Shown piece after piece: positions 19,082-26,840 of a stretch of 64,000 nucleotides of DNA (its first letter is position 1; each line of letters begins with the position of its first letter). The DNA is taken from the NCBI RefSeq assembly GCF_034355335.1, contig NZ_CP136422.1, forward strand, positions 3,010,501-3,074,500, in the 5' to 3' direction. Under the pieces are notes generated by a model, which was not told where the DNA came from, searched no databases, and worked only from the letters and a program-made list of their open reading frames with translations. The stretch is from Blautia coccoides. Its GTDB lineage: Bacteria; Bacillota; Clostridia; Lachnospirales; Lachnospiraceae. Position numbers and translations under genes: made by a program.

Positions 19082-21496
19082 ATGGCAGTACCTTATAATC
19101 ATAAGGCGATCGAACAGAAATGGAGAAAAAACTGGGAAGAAAAACCGGTGAACACAGATGACGGCCAAAAGCCAAAATACTACTGTCTGGATATGTTTCC
19201 GTATCCGTCAGGAAACGGTCTTCACGTAGGCCATTGGAGAGGTTATGTGATCTCTGATGTGTGGAGCCGCTATAAGATGATGCAGGGTTATTATCTGATC
19301 CACCCTATGGGATGGGATGCCTTCGGCCTTCCGGCTGAGAACTACGCTATCAAGATGGGGGTTCATCCCGCAAAATCCACAGCACAGAATGTGGCAAATA
19401 TCAAAAAACAGATCAATGATATTGCAGCCATTTATGACTGGGACAGAGAAGTCAACACTACAGACCCGGGCTTCTACAAATGGACACAGTGGATTTTCGT
19501 AAAAATGTTCAAAGAGGGTCTTGCGTATGAGAAGGAGTTCCCCATCAACTGGTGTCCTTCCTGTAAGACTGGTCTTGCCAACGAGGAAGTAGTAAACGGA
19601 TGCTGTGAGCGCTGCGGTTCCACTGTGACCAAGAAGAACCTGCGCCAGTGGATGCTCCGCATCACAAAATACGCAGACCGTCTGTTAAGTGATCTGGACA
19701 AGCTGGACTGGCCGGAGAAAGTGAAAAAGATGCAGTCTGACTGGATCGGAAAGTCCTACGGAGCTGAGGTGGATTTCCCAGTTGAGGGAAGAGATGAGAA
19801 GATCACGGTCTACACCACTAGACCGGATACCCTTCACGGCGCAACCTTTATGGTACTGGCACCGGAGCATAAGCTGGCCGCTTCTCTGGCAACACCGGAG
19901 ACAAAGGAGGCTGTGGAGAAGTATATCTATGATGCTTCCATGAAGTCCAATGTAGACCGTCTCCAGGACAAGGAAAAGACAGGCGTGTTCACAGGAACTT
20001 ACGCTGTCAATCCGTTAAACGGAGCGAAGGTTCCCATCTGGCTGTCCGACTATGTACTGGCTGACTACGGCACAGGTGCCATTATGTGCGTGCCTGCCCA
20101 TGATGACCGTGACTTTGAGTTCGCTGTAAAATTCAATATTCCGATCATCCAGGTTATCGCCAAAGACGGAAAAGAGATTGAGAATATGACAGAGGCCTAC
20201 ACAGAGGCAAGCGGAACCATGATCAATTCCGGGGAATGGAACGGCATGGAGTCCTCTGTCCTGAAAAAAGAAGCGCCGGTCATGATCGAAAAAATGGGTA
20301 TCGGCAAGAAAACCGTCAATTATAAACTGCGTGACTGGGTCTTCTCCCGTCAGCGTTACTGGGGAGAGCCGATCCCCATTATCCACTGCCCGCACTGTGG
20401 CAATGTTCCGGTTCCGGAAGACCAGCTTCCCCTGACACTGCCGGAGGTGGAATCCTATGAGCCTACAGGTACCGGTGAATCACCCCTTGCGGCCATTGAC
20501 GAGTGGGTCAATACCACCTGTCCGGTCTGCAAAGCAGCGGCAAAGCGTGAGACGAATACCATGCCTCAGTGGGCAGGCTCCTCCTGGTATTTCCTCCGTT
20601 ACGTGGATAATAAAAATGACGAAGCCCTTGTTTCAAAAGAAAAAGCAGATAAATATCTGCCGGTGGATATGTATATCGGCGGAGTAGAGCATGCGGTTCT
20701 CCATCTTCTGTACTCCCGTTTCTATACCAAGTTTTTATATGATATCGGGGCCATTGACTTTGATGAGCCGTTTCAGAAGCTGTTCAACCAGGGTATGATC
20801 ACCGGAAAGAACGGTATTAAGATGAGCAAATCAAAAGGAAATGTGGTTTCTCCGGATGATCTGGTAAGAGATTACGGCTGTGACTCCCTGCGACTCTACG
20901 AACTGTTCGTAGGCCCGCCGGAACTGGATGCAGAGTGGGATGACAGAGGTATTGACGGTGTGTACCGTTTCCTGAACCGTTTCTGGAAGCTGGCTATGGA
21001 CAGTCTGGAGGCAGGGGTATCTGAGACAAAAGAGATGGTGAAGCTTCGCCATAAGCTTGTCTTCGACATTACCCAGCGTCTGGAGAGCTTCAGCCTGAAT
21101 ACGGTTATCTCCGGATTCATGGAATACAACAATAAACTCATCGAGCTTGCCAAGAAGACAGGCGGCATTGACAAAGAGACCATAGAAACCTTCGTTAAGC
21201 TGCTGGCGCCTTTTGCGCCCCATCTGACAGAGGAGATATGGGAGGCATACGGACATGGAGATTCCGTATTCCATACCGAATGGCCAAAAGCAGATGAGGA
21301 GGCCATGAAGGATGATGAGATCGAAGTGCCGGTTCAGATCAACGGCAAGACGAGAGCTGTCATCAGCATCAGCGCGGAGGCATCCAAGGAGGAGGCTATC
21401 GTCGCAGGAAAAGAGGCAATTGCAGATAAACTGACTGGAACCATTGTAAAAGAGATCTATGTTCCTCGAAAGATAATCAATATAGTGCAAAAATAA
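19082..21496 (+). CDS. leuS: Leucyl-tRNA synthetase
   Basis: An 804-residue class I aminoacyl-tRNA synthetase. The HIGH-equivalent HVGH occurs in YPSGNGLHVGHWRGY, and KMSKS in KNGIKMSKSKGN near residue 580. The inserted editing domain holds YTTRPDTLHGATFM, and CPSCKTGLANEEV is part of the zinc-type insertion. ATG 19082 is chosen because AGGAGG lies 8 nt upstream; the in-frame ATG at 19058 precedes that site. Expression is controlled by the T-box leader. Confidence 0.97.
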   Translation: MAVPYNHKAIEQKWRKNWEEKPVNTDDGQKPKYYCLDMFPYPSGNGLHVGHWRGYVISDVWSRYKMMQGYYLIHPMGWDAFGLPAENYAIKMGVHPAKSTAQNVANIKKQINDIAAIYDWDREVNTTDPGFYKWTQWIFVKMFKEGLAYEKEFPINWCPSCKTGLANEEVVNGCCERCGSTVTKKNLRQWMLRITKYADRLLSDLDKLDWPEKVKKMQSDWIGKSYGAEVDFPVEGRDEKITVYTTRPDTLHGATFMVLAPEHKLAASLATPETKEAVEKYIYDASMKSNVDRLQDKEKTGVFTGTYAVNPLNGAKVPIWLSDYVLADYGTGAIMCVPAHDDRDFEFAVKFNIPIIQVIAKDGKEIENMTEAYTEASGTMINSGEWNGMESSVLKKEAPVMIEKMGIGKKTVNYKLRDWVFSRQRYWGEPIPIIHCPHCGNVPVPEDQLPLTLPEVESYEPTGTGESPLAAIDEWVNTTCPVCKAAAKRETNTMPQWAGSSWYFLRYVDNKNDEALVSKEKADKYLPVDMYIGGVEHAVLHLLYSRFYTKFLYDIGAIDFDEPFQKLFNQGMITGKNGIKMSKSKGNVVSPDDLVRDYGCDSLRLYELFVGPPELDAEWDDRGIDGVYRFLNRFWKLAMDSLEAGVSETKEMVKLRHKLVFDITQRLESFSLNTVISGFMEYNNKLIELAKKTGGIDKETIETFVKLLAPFAPHLTEEIWEAYGHGDSVFHTEWPKADEEAMKDDEIEVPVQINGKTRAVISISAEASKEEAIVAGKEAIADKLTGTIVKEIYVPRKIINIVQK

Positions 21497-21511
21497 AGCG
21501 TTTCATGATTT

Positions 21512-21549
21512 GGGACGGCCGGAAGTGATTCCGGGCCGTCCCGTTTTTT
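21512..21549 (+). terminator. Intrinsic terminator of leuS
   Basis: A GGGACGGCC / GGCCGTCCC stem with a smaller inner hairpin is followed by GTTTTTT. Confidence 0.88.
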
Positions 21550-21606
21550 ATATCATAAAAAGCCTATTTGGCAGGATTCTTTTGGTATTTATATTGTGTT
21601 TTAGGT

Positions 21607-21626
21607 CAGTTTACAAGAGACTACAC
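21607..21626 (+). repeat. Left terminal inverted repeat of the mobile element
   Basis: The 20-bp left end matches the complement of 26361-26380 at 19 of 20 positions. Inverted ends are expected for the two half-sites of a serine recombinase attachment site. Confidence 0.8.
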
Positions 21627-21648
21627 GCAGACCGTGAAACGGGCTGCT

Positions 21649-21704
21649 GACAACAAACGGCGGTATGCTCCCGGAGAGGGCAGCATACCGCCTGTTTTGT
21701 TGTC
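21649..21704 (+). repeat. Long near-perfect hairpin at the left end of the element
   Basis: GACAACAAACGGCGGTATGCT pairs over about 21 positions with the arm ending in GTTTTGTTGTC, with one 2-nt bulge and an 11-nt loop. The T-rich right arm could make it a terminator that insulates the element from leuS. A role in recombination or transfer is also possible. Confidence 0.6.
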
Positions 21705-21730
21705 TGGGGAATCCAAAGGGGCTTGCCCCT

Positions 21731-21772
21731 TGGCACACGACTTTGCGAAGCAAAGTGTAGTGTGTTATACGC
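21731..21772 (+). other. Candidate origin of transfer (oriT), pMV158/MobV type
   Basis: A stem ACTTTGC-GAA-GCAAAGT (21740-21756) is followed by TAGTGTG and TTATAC. TAGTGTG/TTA is the nick sequence known for the MobV relaxase MobM of pMV158, which places the nick between 21764 and 21765. The flanking CACAC and GTGTG extend the stem, as in pMV158. A MobV relaxase pseudogene lies in the same element at 24965, which supports the call. Confidence 0.75.
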
Positions 21773-21791
21773 TCTGTCGGCGTTGCCGTGA

Positions 21792-21826
21792 AAATGCCGT
21801 TGCCGCCGTGGAGGGCAACGGCATTT
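21792..21826 (+). repeat. 13-bp perfect inverted repeat
   Basis: AAATGCCGTTGCC and its exact complement are separated by 9 nt, 20 nt after the candidate oriT. It could be a terminator, a relaxosome binding site or a lagging-strand signal; the sequence alone does not decide. Confidence 0.65.
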
Positions 21827-22307
21827 GAAGCGGCAGGAAAACAGGCTGTGCTTGCGGGGCGGGATGCCACAAGCGCAGGACTGTTTTCGCCAGCAAACAG
21901 GGCGTATATGAAGCCCCCGGCCCTCGCCCCCGCTTGGACATCGGGTCAAGTTAGCCCGATGTTGTGTATAGACACTCGGCAAAAATAGCAGAACGGACGG
22001 CAACCGTCAAGGCTGAAATGAACGGGCTTACGCCCGACCTTGACCGCCGCCGCCCGTCCCGCTGAATGGGTAGACAAGACGGACAATCCCATACTGTGCT
22101 TGTCCGCCGTCAAAGTTATTTTGAGGCTGTCCGTTCTCTCAAAATTAGAGTGGGGGGGAAAGCCATTTTAGGGCTTTCCCGCCTTGATTACTCATAAGCA
22201 AAGACGTGCGAGGCTGTCAACGGCGGCGCTGTAAGCGCCGTTCATCTTGACCGTTGACTGGCTCGGCTGGCTTTGCTATCTCCCAGACGAGGAATTGTTG
22301 AAAGATG
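21827..22307 (+). other. Non-coding, hairpin-rich left arm of the element with ORF remnants
   Basis: No complete gene is recognised here. It holds an open frame remnant at 21955-22065 without a good start, whose end translates as AKIAERTATVKAEMNGLTPD and further basic residues. It also holds the 43-codon frame at 22066-22197, a GGGAAAGCC / GGGCTTTCCC hairpin at about 22157-22180, and two overlapping inverted repeats at 22216-22258 (GTCAACGG with CCGTTGAC outside, AACGGCGGCGCT with AGCGCCGTT inside). The GC content is higher than in the flanking chromosome and in the GNAT cargo gene. Confidence 0.5.
22066..22197 (+). CDS. Possible small protein of the element (43 aa)
   Basis: An ATG immediately after an upstream TGA opens a 43-codon frame beginning MGRQDGQSHTVLVRRQSYFE. 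It is basic, with no recognised domain. There is no clear Shine-Dalgarno site, so translation would depend on coupling to the upstream remnant. It may simply be a chance frame or the relic of a larger gene. Confidence 0.25.
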   Translation: MGRQDGQSHTVLVRRQSYFEAVRSLKIRVGGKAILGLSRLDYS

Positions 22308-22838
22308 TTATAATGAAATCCAATATCTTTGTATTATTCCACTTTTACTTAAACCTACTGTATCAGAAATTTCGTTCTCCAACATCCCACCATTTTTAAT
22401 AATCGTTCTTTGTGAAGCTACATTTCCTTTATCGCAGGTTAATAAAACCTTACTTTCTCCGAAGTCGCGACAAATGGGCAAAACCAGTTTTAGCATTTCA
22501 GACGCGTACCCTTTTTGCCTTTCTGATGGACGAATACTATATCCAATATTGCCCCCATAATTTTTAAGAAAATCCGATAATGGGTGACGAAAATCAATCA
22601 TTCCGACAAGAAATTTGTCACTTTGTCTTACCGCTAAAAACACTTCTGATGGAACATATCCAGTTTTATACTTTTTTCTTAATCTTCCTTCAAAATCAAT
22701 CCATTCATCAAATGAATAGACATCTTCAAGTCCTGCACAACCGTCAAAGCTATCCCCATTTTGTGACATTTCTTCTTTGTATGACATTACTTGTTCTGCA
22801 TAAAGTTTACATGGCCTAACTAACATCAATCCACACAT
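22308..22838 (-). CDS. GNAT-family N-acetyltransferase (element cargo)
   Basis: A 176-residue acetyltransferase that should move an acetyl group from acetyl-CoA to an amine. The acetyl-CoA loop lies near YSIRPSERQKGYASEMLKL (the Q/RxxGxA-type motif), followed by the typical LTCDKGNVASQRTIIKNGG strand-helix segment. GAGGT stands about 9 nt before the ATG. It is clearly more AT-rich than the neighbouring element genes, which suggests a separate acquisition. The substrate is unknown; small-molecule or antibiotic modification are both possible. Confidence 0.8.
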   Translation of the reverse strand: MCGLMLVRPCKLYAEQVMSYKEEMSQNGDSFDGCAGLEDVYSFDEWIDFEGRLRKKYKTGYVPSEVFLAVRQSDKFLVGMIDFRHPLSDFLKNYGGNIGYSIRPSERQKGYASEMLKLVLPICRDFGESKVLLTCDKGNVASQRTIIKNGGMLENEISDTVGLSKSGIIQRYWISL

Positions 22839-22873
22839 TACTTTTTACCTCGCAATTTCTCGATTGTCGCTCG

Positions 22874-23677
22874 CTATTTCCGTTTTCCCCGTTGCGGCAC
22901 ATAGCTTTTCGTCAACTCGGATTTTTGTACAATCCGGGTCAGCCATTGTTTTTCTTCCTCCGTCAGCTTGGTGTAGCGCAGTTTTGTCTGCTTACACAAC
23001 ACCATCAACAGGTGTTCCGCCCGACTGCCTTTGAAGTTCGCCACTTCCTCCAAATCCCGCTTGAGTTCGTCCACAATGGTATTCTCCGGGGCGCTGTCGC
23101 TCCTGCCCCTGTGTGCTTCCCGTATGTCCTCCATAATAGCGTCTATGTCGTGATGTACCCGGCTGCTGAAATAGTCGCCCTCCCGCACATGGGCGGCTTG
23201 CAGGACACCAGCGGTCTTGTCATGCTCCCCCGGCTGGTACTTCTCCATAATTTCGGCCCTCGCCACATCTACCCATGCGTTCAAGTTCTGTATCTGTGTT
23301 GCGGCGATACCCTCAACATAAATCTGTATATCGGCCAGCAGCTTGACAAAATCCGGGTGCGCCGCCAGTTCACAAAGCAAGGCGGTATCAATTCGCCCAC
23401 TTTTCAGCAGGTCAATCATTTCATCACTCAAACGCAGGTCTGCAAGATCGGCGTTTGGGTGACTTTTTGTTTCGGTCAGCCCTAACAGATAATCAGCGGT
23501 CACGCCGTAAAACTTCGCCAGCTTGATAAGGGCATAGTGGCTGATGTCCTTGAAGTCGTCCGCTTCATAGCTGCCCAGCGCAGACTTGGAGAGTTGTGTC
23601 TGCTCCGCAAGCTGTTCCAGCGTCAGCCCACGCTCCACACGCAGGTCTTTCAAGCGTTCCTGTATTGTCAACGCCAA
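22874..23677 (-). CDS. XRE-family helix-turn-helix regulator of the element
   Basis: A 267-residue protein read from a TTG start that has GAGGGGGT about 8 nt upstream; an in-frame GTG 9 nt earlier overlaps that site. Residues 5-62 form a Cro/C1-type helix-turn-helix (LTLEQLAEQTQLSKSALGSY, then HYALIKLAKFYGVTADYLLG). The remainder is helical with no recognised domain. Proteins of this type recur in gut Clostridia conjugative elements, where they are thought to control element genes. It forms a minus-strand group with the GNAT and DUF3795 genes. Confidence 0.78.
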   Translation of the reverse strand: MALTIQERLKDLRVERGLTLEQLAEQTQLSKSALGSYEADDFKDISHYALIKLAKFYGVTADYLLGLTETKSHPNADLADLRLSDEMIDLLKSGRIDTALLCELAAHPDFVKLLADIQIYVEGIAATQIQNLNAWVDVARAEIMEKYQPGEHDKTAGVLQAAHVREGDYFSSRVHHDIDAIMEDIREAHRGRSDSAPENTIVDELKRDLEEVANFKGSRAEHLLMVLCKQTKLRYTKLTEEEKQWLTRIVQKSELTKSYVPQRGKRK

Positions 23678-23698
23678 TCTACACACCCCCTCTTATGC

Positions 23699-24112
23699 TT
23701 ATTTCATGCTTTCTTGACACTCGCTGCACTCTCTGTCATGGATAGAAATGATACCTCCGCATTTGGGACAAGTATATTTCCCTTTCTGCTGTTCCATGAA
23801 CCTTTCCAAACCGTGCTGACGAACAAACTCGCTGTTCTCCATAAGGCTCGCCTGATACCTTTTGTTGTAACTTTTTTCAAGGTTTTTAATCAGCTTGCAA
23901 GGATAATCGGGACATTCAAAACAATAGGACAGCCCTTTGCCCTTGATACAATCTTTTATCTTGCATTTGCGGCAGTGTTCCGGTTTGCCCATGTCGCTGT
24001 TCAAGCAACCGGCACACGGCTTTTTATGATAACAATGCTTATAGCAGACCAAACAGTTCATGCCGCAGGGGGCAAACATAGCCGTATCCATTTTTTCTGT
24101 TGGCATTTTCAT
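23699..24112 (-). CDS. DUF3795 cysteine-rich protein
   Basis: A 137-residue protein rich in cysteine. CGMNCLVCYKHCYHKKPCAG near residue 16 and CRKCKIKDCIKGKG mark DUF3795. A C-terminal zinc-ribbon-like CPKCGG...CSEC follows. Metal binding is likely; no activity is known for the family. AAGGAGG lies 8 nt before the ATG. The gene ends 22 nt ahead of the regulator gene and is probably co-transcribed with it. Confidence 0.75.
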   Translation of the reverse strand: MKMPTEKMDTAMFAPCGMNCLVCYKHCYHKKPCAGCLNSDMGKPEHCRKCKIKDCIKGKGLSYCFECPDYPCKLIKNLEKSYNKRYQASLMENSEFVRQHGLERFMEQQKGKYTCPKCGGIISIHDRECSECQESMK

Positions 24113-24442
24113 GGCTCGCCCTCCTTGTCAGCTTACGGTTTCTTTCATTCTACCACAATTCCGAGAGCGTGGAAATAGTGTGTTTTCCAGCGGGATTTCC
24201 AACCTTTCGGATATACGGGACGGGCGGTCAAAAAAGTGTAGACTTGTGTTAGTTCATCGATGGACAAGCACAAGTGAATGACCGTCCGAAAGAGATATTA
24301 CCAGCTGGGGAAGTACGCCGTGACCCCGCTTCTGGCCACTGTCCCGAAGTAGGGAGAGCGTACCAATGCCGGGATACGCCGCAGGAATGGGGTAGGAACG
24401 GCTTTCGGGGAAAACGGCAGTAAAGCGAAAATGGAGGAACGC
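24113..24442 (+). other. Intergenic control region of the element (330 bp)
   Basis: This is the divergent gap between DUF3795 and the cysteine-rich VLP gene. It shows an imperfect inverted repeat (GGACGGGCGGTCA near 24218 with TGACCGTCC at 24279) enclosing ACTTGTG / CACAAGT (24242 and 24269). A five-codon frame (MDKHK) ends in a TGA that overlaps the ATG of a 24-codon frame at 24278-24352, MTVRKRYYQLGKYAVTPLLA and four more residues. These could be leader peptides. No convincing promoter hexamers were seen. Confidence 0.4.
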
Positions 24443-24844
24443 ATGAGCAAAAAAATACCAGGGATAGAGCGCACACCGGGCGGCGGCTTGCCCCGCATGA
24501 CCCCGGCGCAGCGCAGACGGGCAAACGCCCTCATTCGCAAAACCTGCTGCAACTACGATAACGGCAACTGCCTGTTGCTGGACGATGGGGAGGAATGTGT
24601 CTGCCCCCAGTCTATCTCCTATTCCGTCTGCTGCAAGTGGTTCCGCTGGGCAGTGCTGCCACAGGACAAGGCGCTGGAGGCGGAGATATTCCGCAGCGCC
24701 AGCGTGAAGCGGTGCGCCGAATGCGGGGCGGCTTTCGTCCCCCGTTCCAACCGGGCAAAATATTGTGAAGCCTGCGCCAGACGGGTACATAGGCGGCAGA
24801 AGAACGCCAGCGACCGGAAACGGCGCAGGGAAACGGACAAATAG
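24443..24844 (+). CDS. Cysteine-rich VLP domain protein
   Basis: A 133-residue protein of the cysteine-rich VLP family found next to relaxase genes in gut Clostridia elements. It begins MSKKIPGIERTPGGGLPRMT, and has a CCNYDNGNCLLLDDGEECVC cysteine cluster and a C-terminal zinc-ribbon-like CAECGAAFVPRSNRAKYCEA with a basic tail. DNA or metal binding is plausible; its role in transfer is not established. The start at 24443 follows GGAGG; an in-frame ATG 12 nt earlier contains that site. Confidence 0.8.
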   Translation: MSKKIPGIERTPGGGLPRMTPAQRRRANALIRKTCCNYDNGNCLLLDDGEECVCPQSISYSVCCKWFRWAVLPQDKALEAEIFRSASVKRCAECGAAFVPRSNRAKYCEACARRVHRRQKNASDRKRRRETDK

Positions 24845-24964
24845 GGGCTGACAAAAGTCCGTAAATCAAGGACTTTTCCGGGCTGTTCGGGGCGGGGCTG
24901 TGTGTTTGTACGCCCCGCCCCCGAAACAGCCCCCAAACTGTCCGCAGGAGGGAGGATTGATAGA

Positions 24965-25677
24965 TTGCCGCAATACGCAATCCTGCGATTTGCAAAGCAC
25001 AAGGGCAACCCGGCAAGGCCGCTGGAAGCCCATCACGAACGGCAGAAAGAAAAGTATGCCAGCAACCCGGATATTGACACAGCAAAGAGCAAGTACAATT
25101 TCCATATCGTTAAGCCGGAGGGACGCTATTACCACTTCATTCAGAGCCGCATTGAACAGGCCGGGTGCAGGACACGCAAGGACAGCACCCGGTTTGTCGA
25201 TACGCTGATAACCGCCAGCCCAGAGTTTTTCAAGGACAAGCCCCCAAAGGAGATACAAGCCTTTTCCAGCGGACGGCTGACTTTCTTATCCAGCGGGTAG
25301 GCCGGGAGAATATCGTGTCGGCGGTGGTACACATGGACGAGAAAACGCCCCACCTGCATTTGACCTTCGTTCCTCTGACACAGGACAACCGCCTGTGCGC
25401 CAAAGAGATTATCGGGAACAGAGCCAACCTCACAAAGTGGCAGGACGATTTTCACGCCTACATGGTAGAGAAATATCCTGACTTGGAGCGTGGGGAGAGT
25501 GCCAGCAAGACAGGCAGAAAGCATATCCCCACCCGCCTTTTCAAACAGGCGGTTTCCCTCTCCAAACAGGCAAGGGCGATTGAAGCGGCGCTGGATGGCA
25601 TCAACCCGCTGAACGCAGGGAAGAAGAAAGAGGAAGCACAATCTCAAAGACCAGATGTTAGTGCTTGCGCCCCATGA
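24965..25677 (+). pseudogene. MobV-family relaxase, frameshifted and 3'-truncated
   Basis: Relaxases of this family nick oriT and pilot DNA in transfer. The frame opens at TTG 24965 (GGGAGG upstream) with MPQYAILRFAKHKGNPARPL and runs to a premature stop at 25300. The true sequence continues in another frame from about 25262, where one T seems to be missing from a T run; there the conserved HMDEKTPHLHLTFVPL motif (HxDE...PHxH) appears. This second frame ends at 25677 after only about 230 relaxase residues in total, against 400 or more in intact members. The 3' part has been lost at the junction with the recombinase fragment. Confidence 0.85.
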
Positions 25678-26327
25678 GGGGATTGTCCCGTCGGAAACAT
25701 GGCTGGCCTGCCGCAAGAAGCTGATGAACAACATGAAAATCCAGTCCGCCCGAAAAGCCACCCACACATTGCTGGCAGGAAAAATCAAGTGCGGTAACTG
25801 CGGCTATGCGCTTATGAGTATCGTCAACCGGGTAGGCCGTCAATATCTCCGCTGTACGAAACGGCTGGACAACAAAAGCTGCGTCGGGTGCGGCAAGATT
25901 TACACCGCCGAACTGGAAACGGTAGTCTATCAGCAGATGGTAAAAAAGCTGGAAAGCCACAAGATGCTGACGGGCAGGAAGAAAGCGGCAACGGCTAATC
26001 CTAAAATCCGCCGCCCTGCAAGTGGAACTTGCCCATGTGGACGGCGAGATTGAAAAGCTGGTGGACAGCCTGACGGGGGCGAACAATGTCCTGCTCTCCT
26101 ATGTGAATGTGAAGATAGCGGAACTGGACGGGCGCAAGCAGGAACTTGTGAAGCGGATAGCGGACTTGACCGTGGAAGCCATCAGCCCGGAACAGGTCAG
26201 CCAGATTTCCGGCTACCTCGACACTTGGGACAGCGTATCCTTTGACGACAAGCGGCGGGTGGTGGATTTGATGATTACCACCATAGCCGCCACAAGCGAA
26301 GCCATCAACATTACATGGAAAATCTGA
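25637..26327 (+). pseudogene. C-terminal remnant of a large serine recombinase, frameshifted
   Basis: The fragment starts without an initiation context, directly after relaxase sequence. It shows the recombinase segment ending APHEGIVPSETW, the zinc ribbon GKIKCGNCGYALMS...LRCTK...C and, in another frame from about 26005, the coiled-coil and tail LAHVDGEIEKLVDSLTGANN. The N-terminal catalytic serine domain and most of the recombinase domain are absent. The frame change near 26003-26010 (one extra C in a CCGCCGCCC run) is a second lesion. The gene sits at the right end of the element, as in Tn4451/Tn5397-like elements. Confidence 0.85.
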
Positions 26328-26349
26328 CGGGCAGCACACCTCCCGTCAG
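26324..26349 (+). terminator. Hairpin at the recombinase stop codon
   Basis: CTGACGGG / CCCGTCAG, an 8-bp perfect stem with a 10-nt loop, spans the stop codon. No T tract follows, so it is a weak terminator or a recombination-related structure. Confidence 0.4.
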
Positions 26350-26360
26350 ACCGTTACCCT

Positions 26361-26380
26361 GTGTAGTCCCTTGTAAACTG
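26361..26380 (-). repeat. Right terminal inverted repeat of the mobile element
   Basis: The partner of 21607-21626 with one mismatch. It ends 64 bp before the first chemosensory start codon, so the element boundary lies within the presumed operon promoter region. Confidence 0.8.
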
Positions 26381-26444
26381 TACTTTTTGTGACAATAAAG
26401 TATTATAGAAGTAATAGGAATTTAATTTGAAAGGCGGAAATGTA

Positions 26445-26840
26445 ATGGGAGACCAGCAGCAGGAATATCTTGTATTTCTTGCGGATGAGGTGCATTATCT
26501 CATTCCACTGTCCTGGGTGGACAGGATCAGTGAGAGAAAGGAAAAAAAAGGGAGAACCGCCCTCATAGATTTTGCAGGACTCACAGGCAGCGGTCAGGAG
26601 CGAAAGCAGCAGGAATATCTGATTCTTGCAGATGAAGAGCGGGCTGCATTTTCGGCGGACAAGGTGCTAGGGATACAGACCCTTGATAAAAGGGCGTTCC
26701 TCTCTCTGAAGGAGCCGGTATTAAATGAGACTAACCGTTATCTGGAAGCGGCCGTTATACTGCAGACAGAGCAGGGGGATGAGGTGCTGGCCTATGTGCT
26801 GAAGCCGGAAATTCTGAAGGAGAGACAATGGAAGTTATAA
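26445..26840 (+). CDS. Divergent CheW-like coupling protein, first gene of chemosensory operon
   Basis: A 131-residue protein with a CheW-like fold suggested by EYLVFLADEVHYLIPLSWVD at the N-terminus and ADKVLGIQTLDKRAFLSLKE (compare the CheW VDSVSEV strand). It would couple receptors to CheA. It is shorter and more divergent than the CheW at the end of the operon. ATG 26445 is chosen because AAGGCGG lies 7 nt upstream; a TTG 18 nt earlier is in frame. It overlaps the next gene by 13 nt. Confidence 0.65.
   Translation: MGDQQQEYLVFLADEVHYLIPLSWVDRISERKEKKGRTALIDFAGLTGSGQERKQQEYLILADEERAAFSADKVLGIQTLDKRAFLSLKEPVLNETNRYLEAAVILQTEQGDEVLAYVLKPEILKERQWKL

Larger units (their letters stand above)
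21607..26380. mobile_element. Degenerate mobilizable element (MobV relaxase / large serine recombinase type)
   Basis: About 4.8 kb bounded by 20-bp inverted ends that differ at one base (CAGTTTACAAGAGACTACAC at left; the complement of CAGTTTACAAGGGACTACAC at right). Inside are a MobV-type oriT, cargo genes on the minus strand, a cysteine-rich VLP gene, a relaxase broken by a frameshift, and the C-terminal part of a large serine recombinase whose catalytic half is gone. Gene content and order recall Tn4451-like and related gut Clostridia elements that place the recombinase at the right end. The element is inserted between leuS and the chemosensory operon, and it cannot excise by its own recombinase. 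Confidence 0.82.

Noticed and set aside
21611..22003. Minus-strand frames of 89-130 codons over the oriT region
   Set aside because: They run through hairpins and the oriT, lack ribosome sites and show no known domain.
24254..25258. Several minus-strand frames in the mobile element
   Set aside because: They are complements of the cysteine-rich VLP and relaxase sequences in a high-GC stretch; no family features.
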